Of a DNA stretch of 10,949 nucleotides, positions 1 through 6,707 are shown piece after piece. This DNA is from an uncultured Collinsella sp. (GTDB lineage: Bacteria; Actinomycetota; Coriobacteriia; Coriobacteriales; Coriobacteriaceae). A program made the position numbers and the translations under genes. The stretch covers positions 1-10,949 of the forward strand of contig UQWV01000061.1 in assembly GCA_900544845.1 (NCBI GenBank). Reading direction: 5' to 3'. Position 1 is the stretch's first letter, and every line of letters begins with the position of its first letter. The notes under the pieces are model-generated. The model made no database searches, was not told the DNA's origin, and was given only the letters and a program-made list of their open reading frames with translations.

Positions 1-90
<90 letters not shown>

Positions 91-206
91 TGCGGTGACG
101 CTGCTGCGAGCGGTCTGCGATGGGGCCGTTGTTGGTTGGGGCCGCTGGGCTGATGTGGGGGTGCGTGGCTGTTGCGGGCCCTGGTCCCGGCGGCGGCCTC
201 GGCGCT

Positions 207-350
207 TTGCGCCTGCCGCCTTTTGGGACTGTGGGGCGCGGCCGGCAGCTGCGGCGCGTTGCGCCTGCTGCCTGCGGGGACTTTGGGGTCGTGCGGCAGC
301 TGCGGCGTTGCGCGCCTGCTGCCTTGGGTGACTTTGGGGTCGATTGGGGT
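207..350. repeat. Degenerate GC-rich tandem repeat, three copies of about 50 bp
   Basis: Three imperfect direct copies start at 207, 259 and 308 (steps of 52 and 49 bp). Each runs TTGCG-CCTGC-GCC, then a variable GGGACT or GTGACT block, then TTTGGGGTCG or a related block. Between copies lies CGGCAGCTGCGGCG. No open frame in 91-401 has a recognisable product or ribosome binding site, so this stretch looks non-coding. The rest of 91-401 is G/T-rich low-complexity sequence. Confidence 0.5.
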
Positions 351-395
351 TGTCTGCACAATTCGCGGTATTATGTTGCGGAGTTTTGAAAGGAG
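344..395 (+). promoter_or_regulatory. Putative weak ogt promoter and ribosome binding site
   Basis: A TATTAT hexamer at 369-374 could serve as a -10 box. The best upstream -35 candidate is TTGGGG at 344-349, with a long 19-bp spacer, so the promoter call is weak. GAAAGGAG at 388-395 is a clear Shine-Dalgarno sequence, six bases before the GTG at 402, and fixes that start. Confidence 0.4.
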
Positions 396-401
396 CCGCT
401 G

Positions 402-980
402 GTGGTCACGACGACGTTTCCTTCGCCTTTGGGCGAAATCTTGCTTGCCGCTGATGGCCGCGGTTTGACAGGGCTTTGGTTTGAGGGGCAGGAGCATTTT
501 GGCTCCACGCTTCTCAAAGAAGATGTCGAGCATATCGAAGGTGCCGATGCGGTTTCAGGTATTGGTGGCATGTCGTCGGTGAGTCCGACAAATGGCGCGG
601 CCTCTTCGGTGCTTGAGCGTTCCTGGGCTTGGCTGAATGCTTATTTTGCAGGGCAGGAACTTCGGTTTACGCCGCCGTTGCATATGATTGGTACGGCGTT
701 TCAGCGTGAAGTCTGGTACGAACTGCTTTCTATTCCGCGTGGCGAGGTCGCCACGTATGGTGAGATCGCCCAGCGTGTTGCCGCCCGCCATCGGGTGCCG
801 GGGAACGAGGATCCCGTTGTGTCTCCTCGTGCGGTGGGGGCTGCGGTTGCGCGTAATCCCATTTCGATTATCGTGCCGTGCCATCGCGTGGTGGCGGCCG
901 ACGGGTCGCTCAATGGATATGCCGGCGGTCTCGACCGTAAGGAGTGGCTGCTGCGGCTTGAGGGCGCGTACGAGGAGTAA
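402..980 (+). CDS. ogt: Methylated-DNA--protein-cysteine methyltransferase (O6-alkylguanine-DNA alkyltransferase)
   Basis: This is a suicide DNA-repair protein that moves the alkyl group from O6-alkylguanine (and O4-alkylthymine) onto its own cysteine. The 192-residue protein has the family layout: a variable N-terminal domain, then the DNA-binding/catalytic domain from about residue 90 (GTAFQREVWYEL, IPRGEVATYGEIA, RAVGAAVARNP, IIVPCHRVV). The acceptor is Cys160 in PCHRV. After it comes NGYAGGLDRKEWLLRLEG, the usual C-terminal signature. The GTG start at 402 has GAAAGGAG six bases upstream and the protein begins with the expected short beta strand (TTTFPSPLGEILLAA). There are two extra segments compared with typical Ogt: a Gly/Ser-rich stretch at about residues 46-68 and an insert of about ten residues (RHRVPGNEDPVVS) before the Arg-finger region. 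It is followed by repeat DNA, with no operon partner visible. The family call is firm; the ogt-versus-adaB naming is a convention. Confidence 0.93.
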   Translation: MVTTTFPSPLGEILLAADGRGLTGLWFEGQEHFGSTLLKEDVEHIEGADAVSGIGGMSSVSPTNGAASSVLERSWAWLNAYFAGQELRFTPPLHMIGTAFQREVWYELLSIPRGEVATYGEIAQRVAARHRVPGNEDPVVSPRAVGAAVARNPISIIVPCHRVVAADGSLNGYAGGLDRKEWLLRLEGAYEE

Positions 981-1020
981 CGCTCGAGCGCTTTGCATAG
1001 CCAAGATGCCGTGAAAGAAC

Positions 1021-1159
1021 GGGACATGCTTTCCGAATGGAGGCTCAGACGGAAACTACGTCCCGGAATTCCGTTTTAAAGCGGGATGCGCTTTCCGAAT
1101 GGCGTTCCAAGCGGAAACCGTGTCCCGGAATACAGCCTCAGAGTGGGACACCGTTTCCG
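1021..1159. repeat. Alternating inverted-repeat array with 62-bp period
   Basis: There are five related 15-mers. Forward arms GGGAC-N4-TTTCCG-like start at 1021, 1083 and 1145, exactly 62 bp apart. Reverse arms CGGAAAC-N3-GTCCC-like start at 1050 and 1112, also 62 bp apart. Each forward arm pairs with the next reverse arm over a 14-nt loop starting AATGG. Each reverse arm can also pair with the next forward arm over 18 nt starting GGAAT. The short words AGGCTCAGA, GCCTCAGA and GGCTGAGA add further symmetry. This resembles REP/BIME-type intergenic elements; it has no coding sense that I can support. Confidence 0.8.
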
Positions 1160-1186
1160 GCTGAGACCACCTGCCTGGACATCGAT

Positions 1187-1402
1187 CTACGCCCGCTCCT
1201 GCAGGGCGTAGATGGACTTATCCATGTTGAACAGGTAAGCCACAACGCAGACAATAATGAACATCGGCAAGTTACCAAAGCCGAAGACTTCGCAGCCAAT
1301 AAGGATGGGTGTGAGCAGCGTATTGGTGGCGCTGCCAAAGACGGCTGCGTAGCCCAGTGCGGCGCAGAGCTCGACGGGCATGCCGAGTTGAGCCTCGTTA
1401 TG
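1187..1402 (-). pseudogene. C-terminal remnant of a ClC-family (voltage-gated) chloride channel
   Basis: The minus frame ending in TAG at 1187-1189 reads HNEAQLGMPVELCAALGYAA, then VFGSATNTLLTPILIGCEVF, then LPMFIIVCVVAYLFNMDKSIYALQERA. This matches the last two membrane helices of ClC chloride channels/transporters, where the GAATNTPL-type loop and the VAYLF...IYxxQ ending are typical. Only about 72 residues remain of a protein usually over 400 long. The frame is intact back to about 1402, where sequence of another gene (the Abi_2 remnant) begins. There is an internal ATG at 1381, but a 64-residue two-helix stump is unlikely to be functional. The family call rests on recognising the pattern; no alignment was run. 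Confidence 0.6.
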
Positions 1403-1760
1403 GCGACATCTGGGTAACAGAAAGGCCCGCGTTCCTCAGAGGCAAGATAGGCAATTCTGCTTCTGAGGTAGATCTCAATTCTGCCGACCGCACTGCCGAC
1501 CGCATCAAACATTAACTGCCGGAGGGCTCGGTCAAATTCATACGTGTAGATGATGGTTTCGAATGTTGTCCTTCGCGAAAGATGGTAATCCCGGACTTGC
1601 ATTTGGTTTTGTAGGGAAACCAGTAGGCCGACAGTCTGTAGTGGTTGGCTTCGACCAAAGCTCGCTCGAGTTCGCTTTGATCAGAGCACTTAAGACCCTT
1701 GTTTTCTGTCAATAGTGCTATTTGTTCGTTGATGGATATCCGCGACTTCTGGTATTTCAT
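1403..1760 (-). pseudogene. Abi_2-family (AbiD/AbiF-like) abortive-infection gene, frameshifted and truncated
   Basis: Abi_2 proteins (lactococcal AbiD/AbiF relatives) are phage-abortive-infection proteins, usually about 300 residues. The ATG at 1758-1760, with AAGAGG a few bases upstream, opens a frame with the N-terminal signature: SINEQIALLTENKGL, then YRLSAYWFPYK. After FREG (codon 64, about 1569-1571) the homology continues in another minus frame: TTFETIIYTYEFDRALRQL, then AVGRIEIYLRSRIAYLA, then GPFCYPD. One base restored after the GG of codon 64 would reconnect the frames as FREG-TTFETIIY. Homology stops at about 1405, where a ClC channel remnant begins, so more than half of the gene is missing. 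It is a dead gene. The family assignment is from characteristic motifs. Confidence 0.7.
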
Positions 1761-1830
1761 TAAGCCTCTTGATAGAAAAAGAGCTGGAGTTGCGCATCGT
1801 TGAGAGGCTTTCCAGCTTTAGCAAAACAAA

Positions 1831-1857
1831 CTTATAAGATGCGACGGGCCGCGTCAA
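1831..1857 (-). promoter_or_regulatory. Possible promoter of the Abi_2 remnant
   Basis: On the minus strand TTGACG (1857-1852) is followed after 15 bp by TATAAG (1836-1831), about 70 bases upstream of the remnant's ATG. The -35 is near consensus but the spacer is short. Between it and the start codon, AGCTGGA and TCCAGCT form a wide-loop hairpin followed by CTTTTT (about 1818-1780). This might end transcription from the upstream GyrI-like gene. Confidence 0.3.
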
Positions 1858-1930
1858 GATAATTACCGGACGGCCTAGGAGGCGGCTGGTTGGCTGGCTT
1901 AAAACCCAGCGCGTGAAATGACGCTCCACG

Positions 1931-2569
1931 CTATTCAGCGCGCTTGATAGGATGACGAACCACAGTCTTAAGTTTCTCCGGCGCACACTTGCGTGGATCG
2001 GAAAGATAGATTTCGTGATGTAAACGGGTGTCTGAGAAGTCGGGGACATAGCCCTGCTCGGTCGCATATTCATGCATGGCGTCTACGGTTGCCGGCTCGC
2101 TGTCGTAGGGTCCGGTATGCATGCATTGAACGCAGAGACCCTCGTCAACTTTAAGCAGCTCGACGGCAGAAAAGTCCAGTTTCTTTTTGGCCGTGGCTTC
2201 CGCGACCGCCCAGTCAAAGTCATCCTGAGTGACGAAATCGGGCAGGCGGATGCACGAGATAAAGTTGAAATCGTCCTTGCGTACATAATCGATGTCGCCG
2301 CTCGGGGAGTCTTGCCACCAGAAGCCCTCGAGCGGCGGTACCACAAAGTCGAAATAGCCCTCGATACTCCTTGAGCCTTTCTTTGACATCTTGACGGTAT
2401 AGGCGATGCCGTAAAGCAGCGGCAGGGCATTTTGATACTCGCCACCTTCGGTATTTGGGTCGCCCTTTCCGCGAACGGCAACGTAGCTCATAGGCGGGAC
2501 AGTTACGATACTCGGCTTGCTCGCAGGTCTGTAGAGCTCCTTGCATTCCTTCTTAAAGTCGAACGCCAT
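1931..2569 (-). CDS. GyrI-like small-molecule-binding domain protein
   Basis: This 212-residue soluble protein belongs to the stand-alone GyrI-like (SOUL/SbmC-superfamily, COG4832-type) group. Family marks are the N-terminal PPMSYVAVRGKGDPN (residues 25-39), YQNALPLLYGIAYTVKM (45-61), SIEGYFDFVVPPLEGFWW (68-85), HTGPYDSEPATVDAMHEYA (151-169) and the C-terminal HHEIYLSDPR (184-193) plus EKLKTVVRHP (198-207). The superfamily binds hydrophobic or drug-like ligands. E. coli SbmC/GyrI protects gyrase from toxins, but for this subgroup the role is not known, and gyrase inhibition should not be assumed. The ATG at 2569 has AGAAAGG eight bases upstream. No signal peptide or membrane segment is visible. 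The gene stands alone; a perfect SOS box lies about 57-70 bases upstream, which suggests DNA-damage control. Confidence 0.85.
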   Translation of the reverse strand: MAFDFKKECKELYRPASKPSIVTVPPMSYVAVRGKGDPNTEGGEYQNALPLLYGIAYTVKMSKKGSRSIEGYFDFVVPPLEGFWWQDSPSGDIDYVRKDDFNFISCIRLPDFVTQDDFDWAVAEATAKKKLDFSAVELLKVDEGLCVQCMHTGPYDSEPATVDAMHEYATEQGYVPDFSDTRLHHEIYLSDPRKCAPEKLKTVVRHPIKRAE

Positions 2570-2610
2570 GTTGGCCGCCTTTCTGCGTATTGGCCTGCTT
2601 AGATAGCTGA

Positions 2611-2639
2611 ATCATATCATAGAAACGAACAGCTGTTCG
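2611..2639 (-). promoter_or_regulatory. LexA (SOS) box with -10 region for the GyrI-like gene
   Basis: CGAACAGCTGTTCG at 2626-2639 is a perfect 14-bp palindrome. It matches exactly the CGAAC-N4-GTTCG consensus of LexA/DinR boxes in Bacillus and actinobacteria. Just downstream on the minus strand are two overlapping TATGAT hexamers (2621-2616 and 2616-2611), good -10 candidates. The box would cover the -10/-35 spacer, a usual repression site. No good -35 hexamer is seen, which is common for regulated promoters. Confidence 0.7.
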
Positions 2640-2755
2640 AATGATTTGGCTGACAGATTGAGATGCGTGCGTTGTGTTTGGCGGTCGGCCTGACCCCATC
2701 GATGATTTCTCTGCCTCCCCGGCGCCTCATCTATAGCTGCCGTTTCCCCATATAG

Positions 2756-2784
2756 AACCTGCCAAAATAAACCCGTCCCTTTTT
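2756..2784 (-). repeat. 29-nt dispersed repeat, copy 1 (inverted relative to 10712-10740)
   Basis: Read on the minus strand, this stretch matches 10712-10740 on the plus strand at 27 of 29 positions. The shared words are AAAAAGGGAC, GGTTTA and TTTGGCAGGTT. It lies in the intergenic region upstream of the ABC operon. The match is direct from sequence; the function is unknown. Confidence 0.7.
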
Positions 2785-2833
2785 AGTCGGTGCGAAATGG
2801 GTAATACTAAAGAGTTATCCGACCAGATGGGAA
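2780..2833 (+). promoter_or_regulatory. Possible promoter/operator of the ABC transporter operon
   Basis: TAATAC at about 2802-2807 could be a -10, with a poor T-rich -35 (TTTTTA, 16-bp spacing). The stretch GGGTAATACT-AAAG-AGTTATCC (2798-2820) has partial dyad symmetry that would suit a dimeric repressor. ATGGGAA at 2828-2833 is a weak ribosome binding site for the ATG at 2841. All of this is suggestive only. Confidence 0.3.
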
Positions 2834-2840
2834 CCGATCG

Positions 2841-3542
2841 ATGGCTTATATCGAATTCAAAGACGTCATCAAGGCATACGGCGAGGGCGACGCCCGCATT
2901 CACGCACTCGACGGCGCGAGCTTTACGGTCGAGCGCGGCGAGCTCGCCATCATTTTGGGTGCTTCGGGTGCCGGCAAGACCACGGCGCTCAACATTCTGG
3001 GCGGCATGGATACGGCGACTTCCGGCACCGTGACGGTGGACGGGCGCGATGTGGGCTCCGCTAACGAGGCGCAGCTCGTGGAATACCGCCGCGCCGACGT
3101 CGGCTTTGTCTTCCAGTTCTACAATCTGGTCCCCAACCTGACGGCGCTCGAAAATGTTGAGCTTGCGGCGCAAATCTGCCCTGATTCGCTCGATGCCGAG
3201 CAAACGCTTTGCCAGGTTGGCTTGGGTGAGCGCCTCGCCAACTTCCCCGCGCAGCTTTCGGGCGGCGAGCAGCAGCGCGTGTCCATTGCCCGCGCACTGG
3301 CAAAGAACCCCAAGCTGCTTTTGTGCGACGAGCCCACGGGCGCACTTGACTATAAAACCGGCAAGCAGATCTTGCAGCTGCTGCAGGACACTTGCCGCAA
3401 GCAGGGCATTACGGTCATCATCATCACCCACAACTCCGCGCTGGCGCCCATGGCCGATCGCCTGATCCGCTTTAAGAACGGTCGCGTGGAGAGCGAGACG
3501 GTCCAGCAAAATCCCGTGCCTATCGAGACGATCGAGTGGTAG
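2841..3542 (+). CDS. ABC transporter ATP-binding protein (MacB/LolD-like)
   Basis: This is the 233-residue cytoplasmic ATPase that drives the FtsX-type permease encoded immediately downstream. All nucleotide-binding motifs are present and intact: Walker A GASGAGKT (40-47), Q-loop Gln92 (FVFQFYNLVPNLTALENV), ABC signature LSGGEQQ (139-145), Walker B LLLCDEPTG with Glu164 as the catalytic base, and D-loop ALD (168-170). The H-loop His197 lies in IITHN. The NLVPNLTALENV segment and short length place it in the LolD/MacB/FtsE-like branch, which works with FtsX-fold permeases in peptide, lipoprotein or antibiotic export and in mechanotransmission, rather than in nutrient import. The stop codon lies within a few bases of the permease start, so the two are translationally coupled. 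The substrate cannot be told from sequence. Confidence 0.93.
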   Translation: MAYIEFKDVIKAYGEGDARIHALDGASFTVERGELAIILGASGAGKTTALNILGGMDTATSGTVTVDGRDVGSANEAQLVEYRRADVGFVFQFYNLVPNLTALENVELAAQICPDSLDAEQTLCQVGLGERLANFPAQLSGGEQQRVSIARALAKNPKLLLCDEPTGALDYKTGKQILQLLQDTCRKQGITVIIITHNSALAPMADRLIRFKNGRVESETVQQNPVPIETIEW

Positions 3543-3547
3543 CGCCC

Positions 3548-6313
3548 ATGGACCAAGACCGCCAAAACAGCCTACGCCGCGACGCGCAGAACACGGAGCG
3601 CGAGCAGGATTTTACGACCTACCGCACTGCCCAAAGCTCAAACGATATGGTGCCGACGGTTTTTCGCCGTGGCATCTACCGCACAATCCGAGGCAGTCTT
3701 AAGCGCTTTTTGTCAATCGTGGTCATCACCGCGCTTGGCGTGAGCGTGATGTGCGGCCTTAAGGCGGGTTGCGAGGACCTGTGTGATTCGGTTGATGCCT
3801 ACTTCGACCAGCAAAATGTCTATGACATTAACGTGCAGTCGACCTATGGCCTGACTGACGATGATCTCGACGCCATACAAGAGGTCGATGGCGTCGAAAC
3901 GGCCGAGGGCATCTACACCGAGACCGCCTACACCGCCGTGGGCACAACGCGCGAGCGCGTGGTCGTGCAGAGTCTCTCCAAGGAGAACATCGATCAGCCG
4001 GTGCTCGTGAACGGCGATTTGCCCGAGAGCGCCGATGAAGTCGCGGTGACTTCGAAGTTCCTGAAGGCATCGGGCAAGAAAATCGGCGATACGGTGAGTT
4101 TTGCCGCCAATGACGCGAGCTCGTCCAATCAAAGCGCCAAGGACCAGTTTGCCGCGGGCGATTACACCATTACGGCTGAGGTCCTCGACCCCACTGATGT
4201 AAGTTCTGACTCGACAGTCAACGCCTTTCGCGCTGCTTCGGCGGCGGACTATAAGTTCTATGTGAGCGAGGACGCCGCGACATCTTCTTCCTACTCCGCG
4301 GTCCACGTGATCGTCGAGGGAGCCAAGAGCCTCAACTCCTATTCGGATTCCTACGCGGCAAAGATCAATGAGGTCAAGGGCAATATCGAGAAGATCCGCG
4401 AGGAGCGTGAGAAGGCGCGCGCCCAGGAGCTGACGGTCGACACGCCGGCGAGCTTGGACGCGGCTGAGCGTCAGGCGAATATGCTCTTTGGGATTGAGCA
4501 GGACAACATCAATCGCATGGCAGAGGGCAGCGAGGAGCGCGTGCAAGCGCAGACCGACCTGGATCAGCGCCGCGCCGCCGCCGACCAGCAGTTTGCCGAT
4601 GCCCGCGCCGAGCTTTCCGATCTGGGCGAATGCACCTGGTACATCCAGGACCGCGGCAATATCGCAAGCTACTCGAGCGTGGAGAGCGATAGCTCGTCAA
4701 TTGAGGCTATCGCCACGGTGTTCCCGTTCATCTTCTTTATCGTCGCCGTGCTCATCAGCCTTACCACCGCCACGCGTATGGTCGAGGAGGAGCGCACGCT
4801 CATCGGCCTGTATAAGGCGCTCGGCTATTCGCGCGGGCGCATCCTGTCCAAATACGTGGACTATGCGCTGTGGGCTTGTCTGATCGGCGGCGTGCTCGGC
4901 AACATCATCGGATTTGTGGGCCTGCCGCTGTTCCTGTTTACGGTGTTCGACGACATGTACTCGCTGCCCCAGATGCTGCTTTCGTACGACATCGTGTCGT
5001 CGCTCGTGTCGGTAGCGCTGTTTGCCGTGGGCGTGGTGGGCGCTACGATTATCGCCTGCCGCCACGAGATGGCCGAGACGCCGGCTTCGCTCATGCGTCC
5101 CAAGGCCCCACGCGCCGGCTCACGTATTCTGCTCGAGCGTATCGGCTTTATTTGGCGCCGCATGGGCTTTTTGAACAAGGTGGCAGCACGTAACCTGTTC
5201 CGCTACAAAAAGCGCGCCTTCATGACCATCTTCGGTATCGCCGGCTGCACGGCGCTCGTGATCTGCGGCATGGGCATCCGTGACACGTCGGTGGCGCTTT
5301 CGCCCAAACAGTACGGGCATATCACGCGCTACGACCTGCTGGCGGTCGCCAATCCCGACGATTTTTCGCAGACGTGCGCGGCATTGGATGAGCGCAGCGC
5401 GGCCAATGATTCCAACGTGACCGTGACTTCGACGCTGCCGATTATGACCGACAACGTCACCTTTACGTTTGGCGGCAAGAGCGAGACCGTGCAGCTCATC
5501 GTGATTCCCGACGACCGCACGGGTGACTTGGGCGATTACGTGCGCCTGGAGGATGAGTCCAAAGAACCGCTGTCTTTGCGTGACGGAGACGTGTATCTGA
5601 GCAAGAGTTCACAGCTGGTGCTGGGGATTCAGCTGGGCGATACGGCTCACGTCCAGGATTCGTCGCTCAATGTTGCCAAGGTCAAAGTCAGCGACATTTC
5701 GCTTAACTATCTGGGCAACACGCTTTACATGACGCAGGGCACCTATGAGCGCGCGTTCGGTCGAAGCGCACGTCTTAACGGCGTCTTTGTGCTGCTTAAG
5801 GGCTCATCTTCTGACCAGATTGCGTTTAGCAAGAAGATTAAGAGCGACGGTTGGCTCACCATCTCGAGCACGGCCGAACATTGGCAGAACTACGAGGCGA
5901 ACTTTACGATTATCAATTCGGTCGTGGTGCTCGTGACCTTTATGGCGGCGTGCCTGTCGTTTGTGGTGGTGTTTACGCTGTCTAATACGAATATTTCGGA
6001 GCGCGAGCGCGAGCTGGCGACCATCAAGGTGCTGGGCTTCCGCCGTGGCGAGGTGCACCACTACGTCAACAAGGAGACGTTGATCCTCACGGCGATTGGC
6101 GCCGCGTTGGGCGTGCCGCTGGGCGGCTTGCTGGCCGAGAGCTTTACCTACATTTTGCAGATGCCGTCGCTGTACTTTGACGTCGAGGTCGAGCCGCTAA
6201 GCTACGTGCTTGCCGTGGTGCTTTCCTTTGGCTTTACGTTTATCGTCAACCTCGCCACCAATCGTACCCTCAACAAGATCGACATGGTCGGCGCCCTCAA
6301 AAGCGCCGAGTAA
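3548..6313 (+). CDS. FtsX-like ABC transporter permease
   Basis: This 921-residue membrane subunit partners the upstream ATPase. There are about eight membrane helices: TM1 at residues 52-75, TM2-4 at about 388-408, 440-465 and 478-505, TM5 at about 556-580, and TM6-8 at about 784-810, 843-865 and 881-905. This gives two FtsX modules, each with a large extracytoplasmic domain (about 76-385 and 580-783). Both modules carry the FtsX-type loop after the first core helix (RMVEEERTLIGLYKALGYSRG; ISERERELATIKVLGFRRGE). The first extracytoplasmic domain ends in a charged, helical, coiled-coil-like segment (about 272-360, rich in Glu, Arg, Ala, Gln). I chose the ATG at 3548, five bases after the ATPase stop. 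An in-frame GTG at 3536, overlapping that stop, would add four residues. Neither has a strong Shine-Dalgarno sequence, consistent with coupling. A strong terminator follows. The substrate is unknown. Confidence 0.9.
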   Translation: MDQDRQNSLRRDAQNTEREQDFTTYRTAQSSNDMVPTVFRRGIYRTIRGSLKRFLSIVVITALGVSVMCGLKAGCEDLCDSVDAYFDQQNVYDINVQSTYGLTDDDLDAIQEVDGVETAEGIYTETAYTAVGTTRERVVVQSLSKENIDQPVLVNGDLPESADEVAVTSKFLKASGKKIGDTVSFAANDASSSNQSAKDQFAAGDYTITAEVLDPTDVSSDSTVNAFRAASAADYKFYVSEDAATSSSYSAVHVIVEGAKSLNSYSDSYAAKINEVKGNIEKIREEREKARAQELTVDTPASLDAAERQANMLFGIEQDNINRMAEGSEERVQAQTDLDQRRAAADQQFADARAELSDLGECTWYIQDRGNIASYSSVESDSSSIEAIATVFPFIFFIVAVLISLTTATRMVEEERTLIGLYKALGYSRGRILSKYVDYALWACLIGGVLGNIIGFVGLPLFLFTVFDDMYSLPQMLLSYDIVSSLVSVALFAVGVVGATIIACRHEMAETPASLMRPKAPRAGSRILLERIGFIWRRMGFLNKVAARNLFRYKKRAFMTIFGIAGCTALVICGMGIRDTSVALSPKQYGHITRYDLLAVANPDDFSQTCAALDERSAANDSNVTVTSTLPIMTDNVTFTFGGKSETVQLIVIPDDRTGDLGDYVRLEDESKEPLSLRDGDVYLSKSSQLVLGIQLGDTAHVQDSSLNVAKVKVSDISLNYLGNTLYMTQGTYERAFGRSARLNGVFVLLKGSSSDQIAFSKKIKSDGWLTISSTAEHWQNYEANFTIINSVVVLVTFMAACLSFVVVFTLSNTNISERERELATIKVLGFRRGEVHHYVNKETLILTAIGAALGVPLGGLLAESFTYILQMPSLYFDVEVEPLSYVLAVVLSFGFTFIVNLATNRTLNKIDMVGALKSAE

Positions 6314-6371
6314 CCTGCCTGGGATTCAAGCCGTAGCGAGCTGTAACGTACCACAACCGCATTTTTGCATA

Positions 6372-6415
6372 AACCGACCCGCCGATTGCATATTTCGGCG
6401 GGGCGGTTGCTTTTT
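6372..6415 (+). terminator. Intrinsic terminator of the ABC operon
   Basis: AACCG-A-CCCGCCGA (6372-6385) pairs with TCGGCGGG-G-CGGTT (6395-6408), with one internal mismatch. The loop is about nine bases and the stem is followed by GCTTTTT. It lies 58 bases after the permease stop. Confidence 0.88.
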
Positions 6416-6433
6416 GCCCGCGGGTACCCCAGG

Positions 6434-6651
6434 GGGCGGCGTGCAAATTCCGGAGTATTCAGCATCCCGGAGCCCGCGTGTGCGGGAGCGGGCGCACAAA
6501 ACAGCGCTTAAAGTCCTGATTCTGAGCCCCCAACGCCTCAAGAGCCGCTCGTTTTTTACAGGATGCGGCCCATGGCGCCTGCCTTTCGCCCAAAATCCAG
6601 TATGCAGGTGCCCTCGGCTGCTGAATACTCCAAAAAATGCACGCCGCATCC
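6434..6651. mobile_element. MITE-like non-coding element with terminal inverted repeats and 9-bp flanking direct repeat
   Basis: The ends are inverted copies: GGGCGGCGTGCA...GGAGTATTCAGCA at 6434-6464 and its complement TGCTGAATACTCC...TGCACGCCGCATCC at 6619-6651. Over the 27-nt core (6438-6464 against 6619-6645), 23 positions pair. The differences sit in one six-base block. The element is flanked in direct orientation by TACCCCAGG (6425-6433 and 6652-6660), as a target-site duplication would be. The 218-bp body has further short dyads (GGATGCGGC at 6561-6569 against GCCGCATCC at 6643-6651). It has no supported gene. The parent transposase is not in this window. Confidence 0.6.
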
Positions 6652-6707
6652 TACCCCAGGCACTTGCAGCAAGAAGACGAATAGCCTCGGCCTCCCCGGT
6701 TACCGCA

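Noticed and set aside
1021..1159. CRISPR array, because of regular spacing
   Set aside because: Repeats alternate in orientation, arms are only 15 nt and imperfect, spacers share words, and no cas gene is near.
1187..1381. A functional 64-residue two-helix membrane protein
   Set aside because: It is best explained as the cut-off end of a ClC channel; in-frame homology runs upstream of its ATG, and there is no dedicated ribosome binding site.
1037..1417. A 126-codon + strand frame over the repeat array
   Set aside because: Its first part is the inverted-repeat array and the rest is antisense to the ClC remnant; there is no ribosome binding site.
3713..4546. A 277-codon minus-strand frame inside the permease gene
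   Set aside because: Antisense shadow of a recognised FtsX-type permease; low-complexity residue content.
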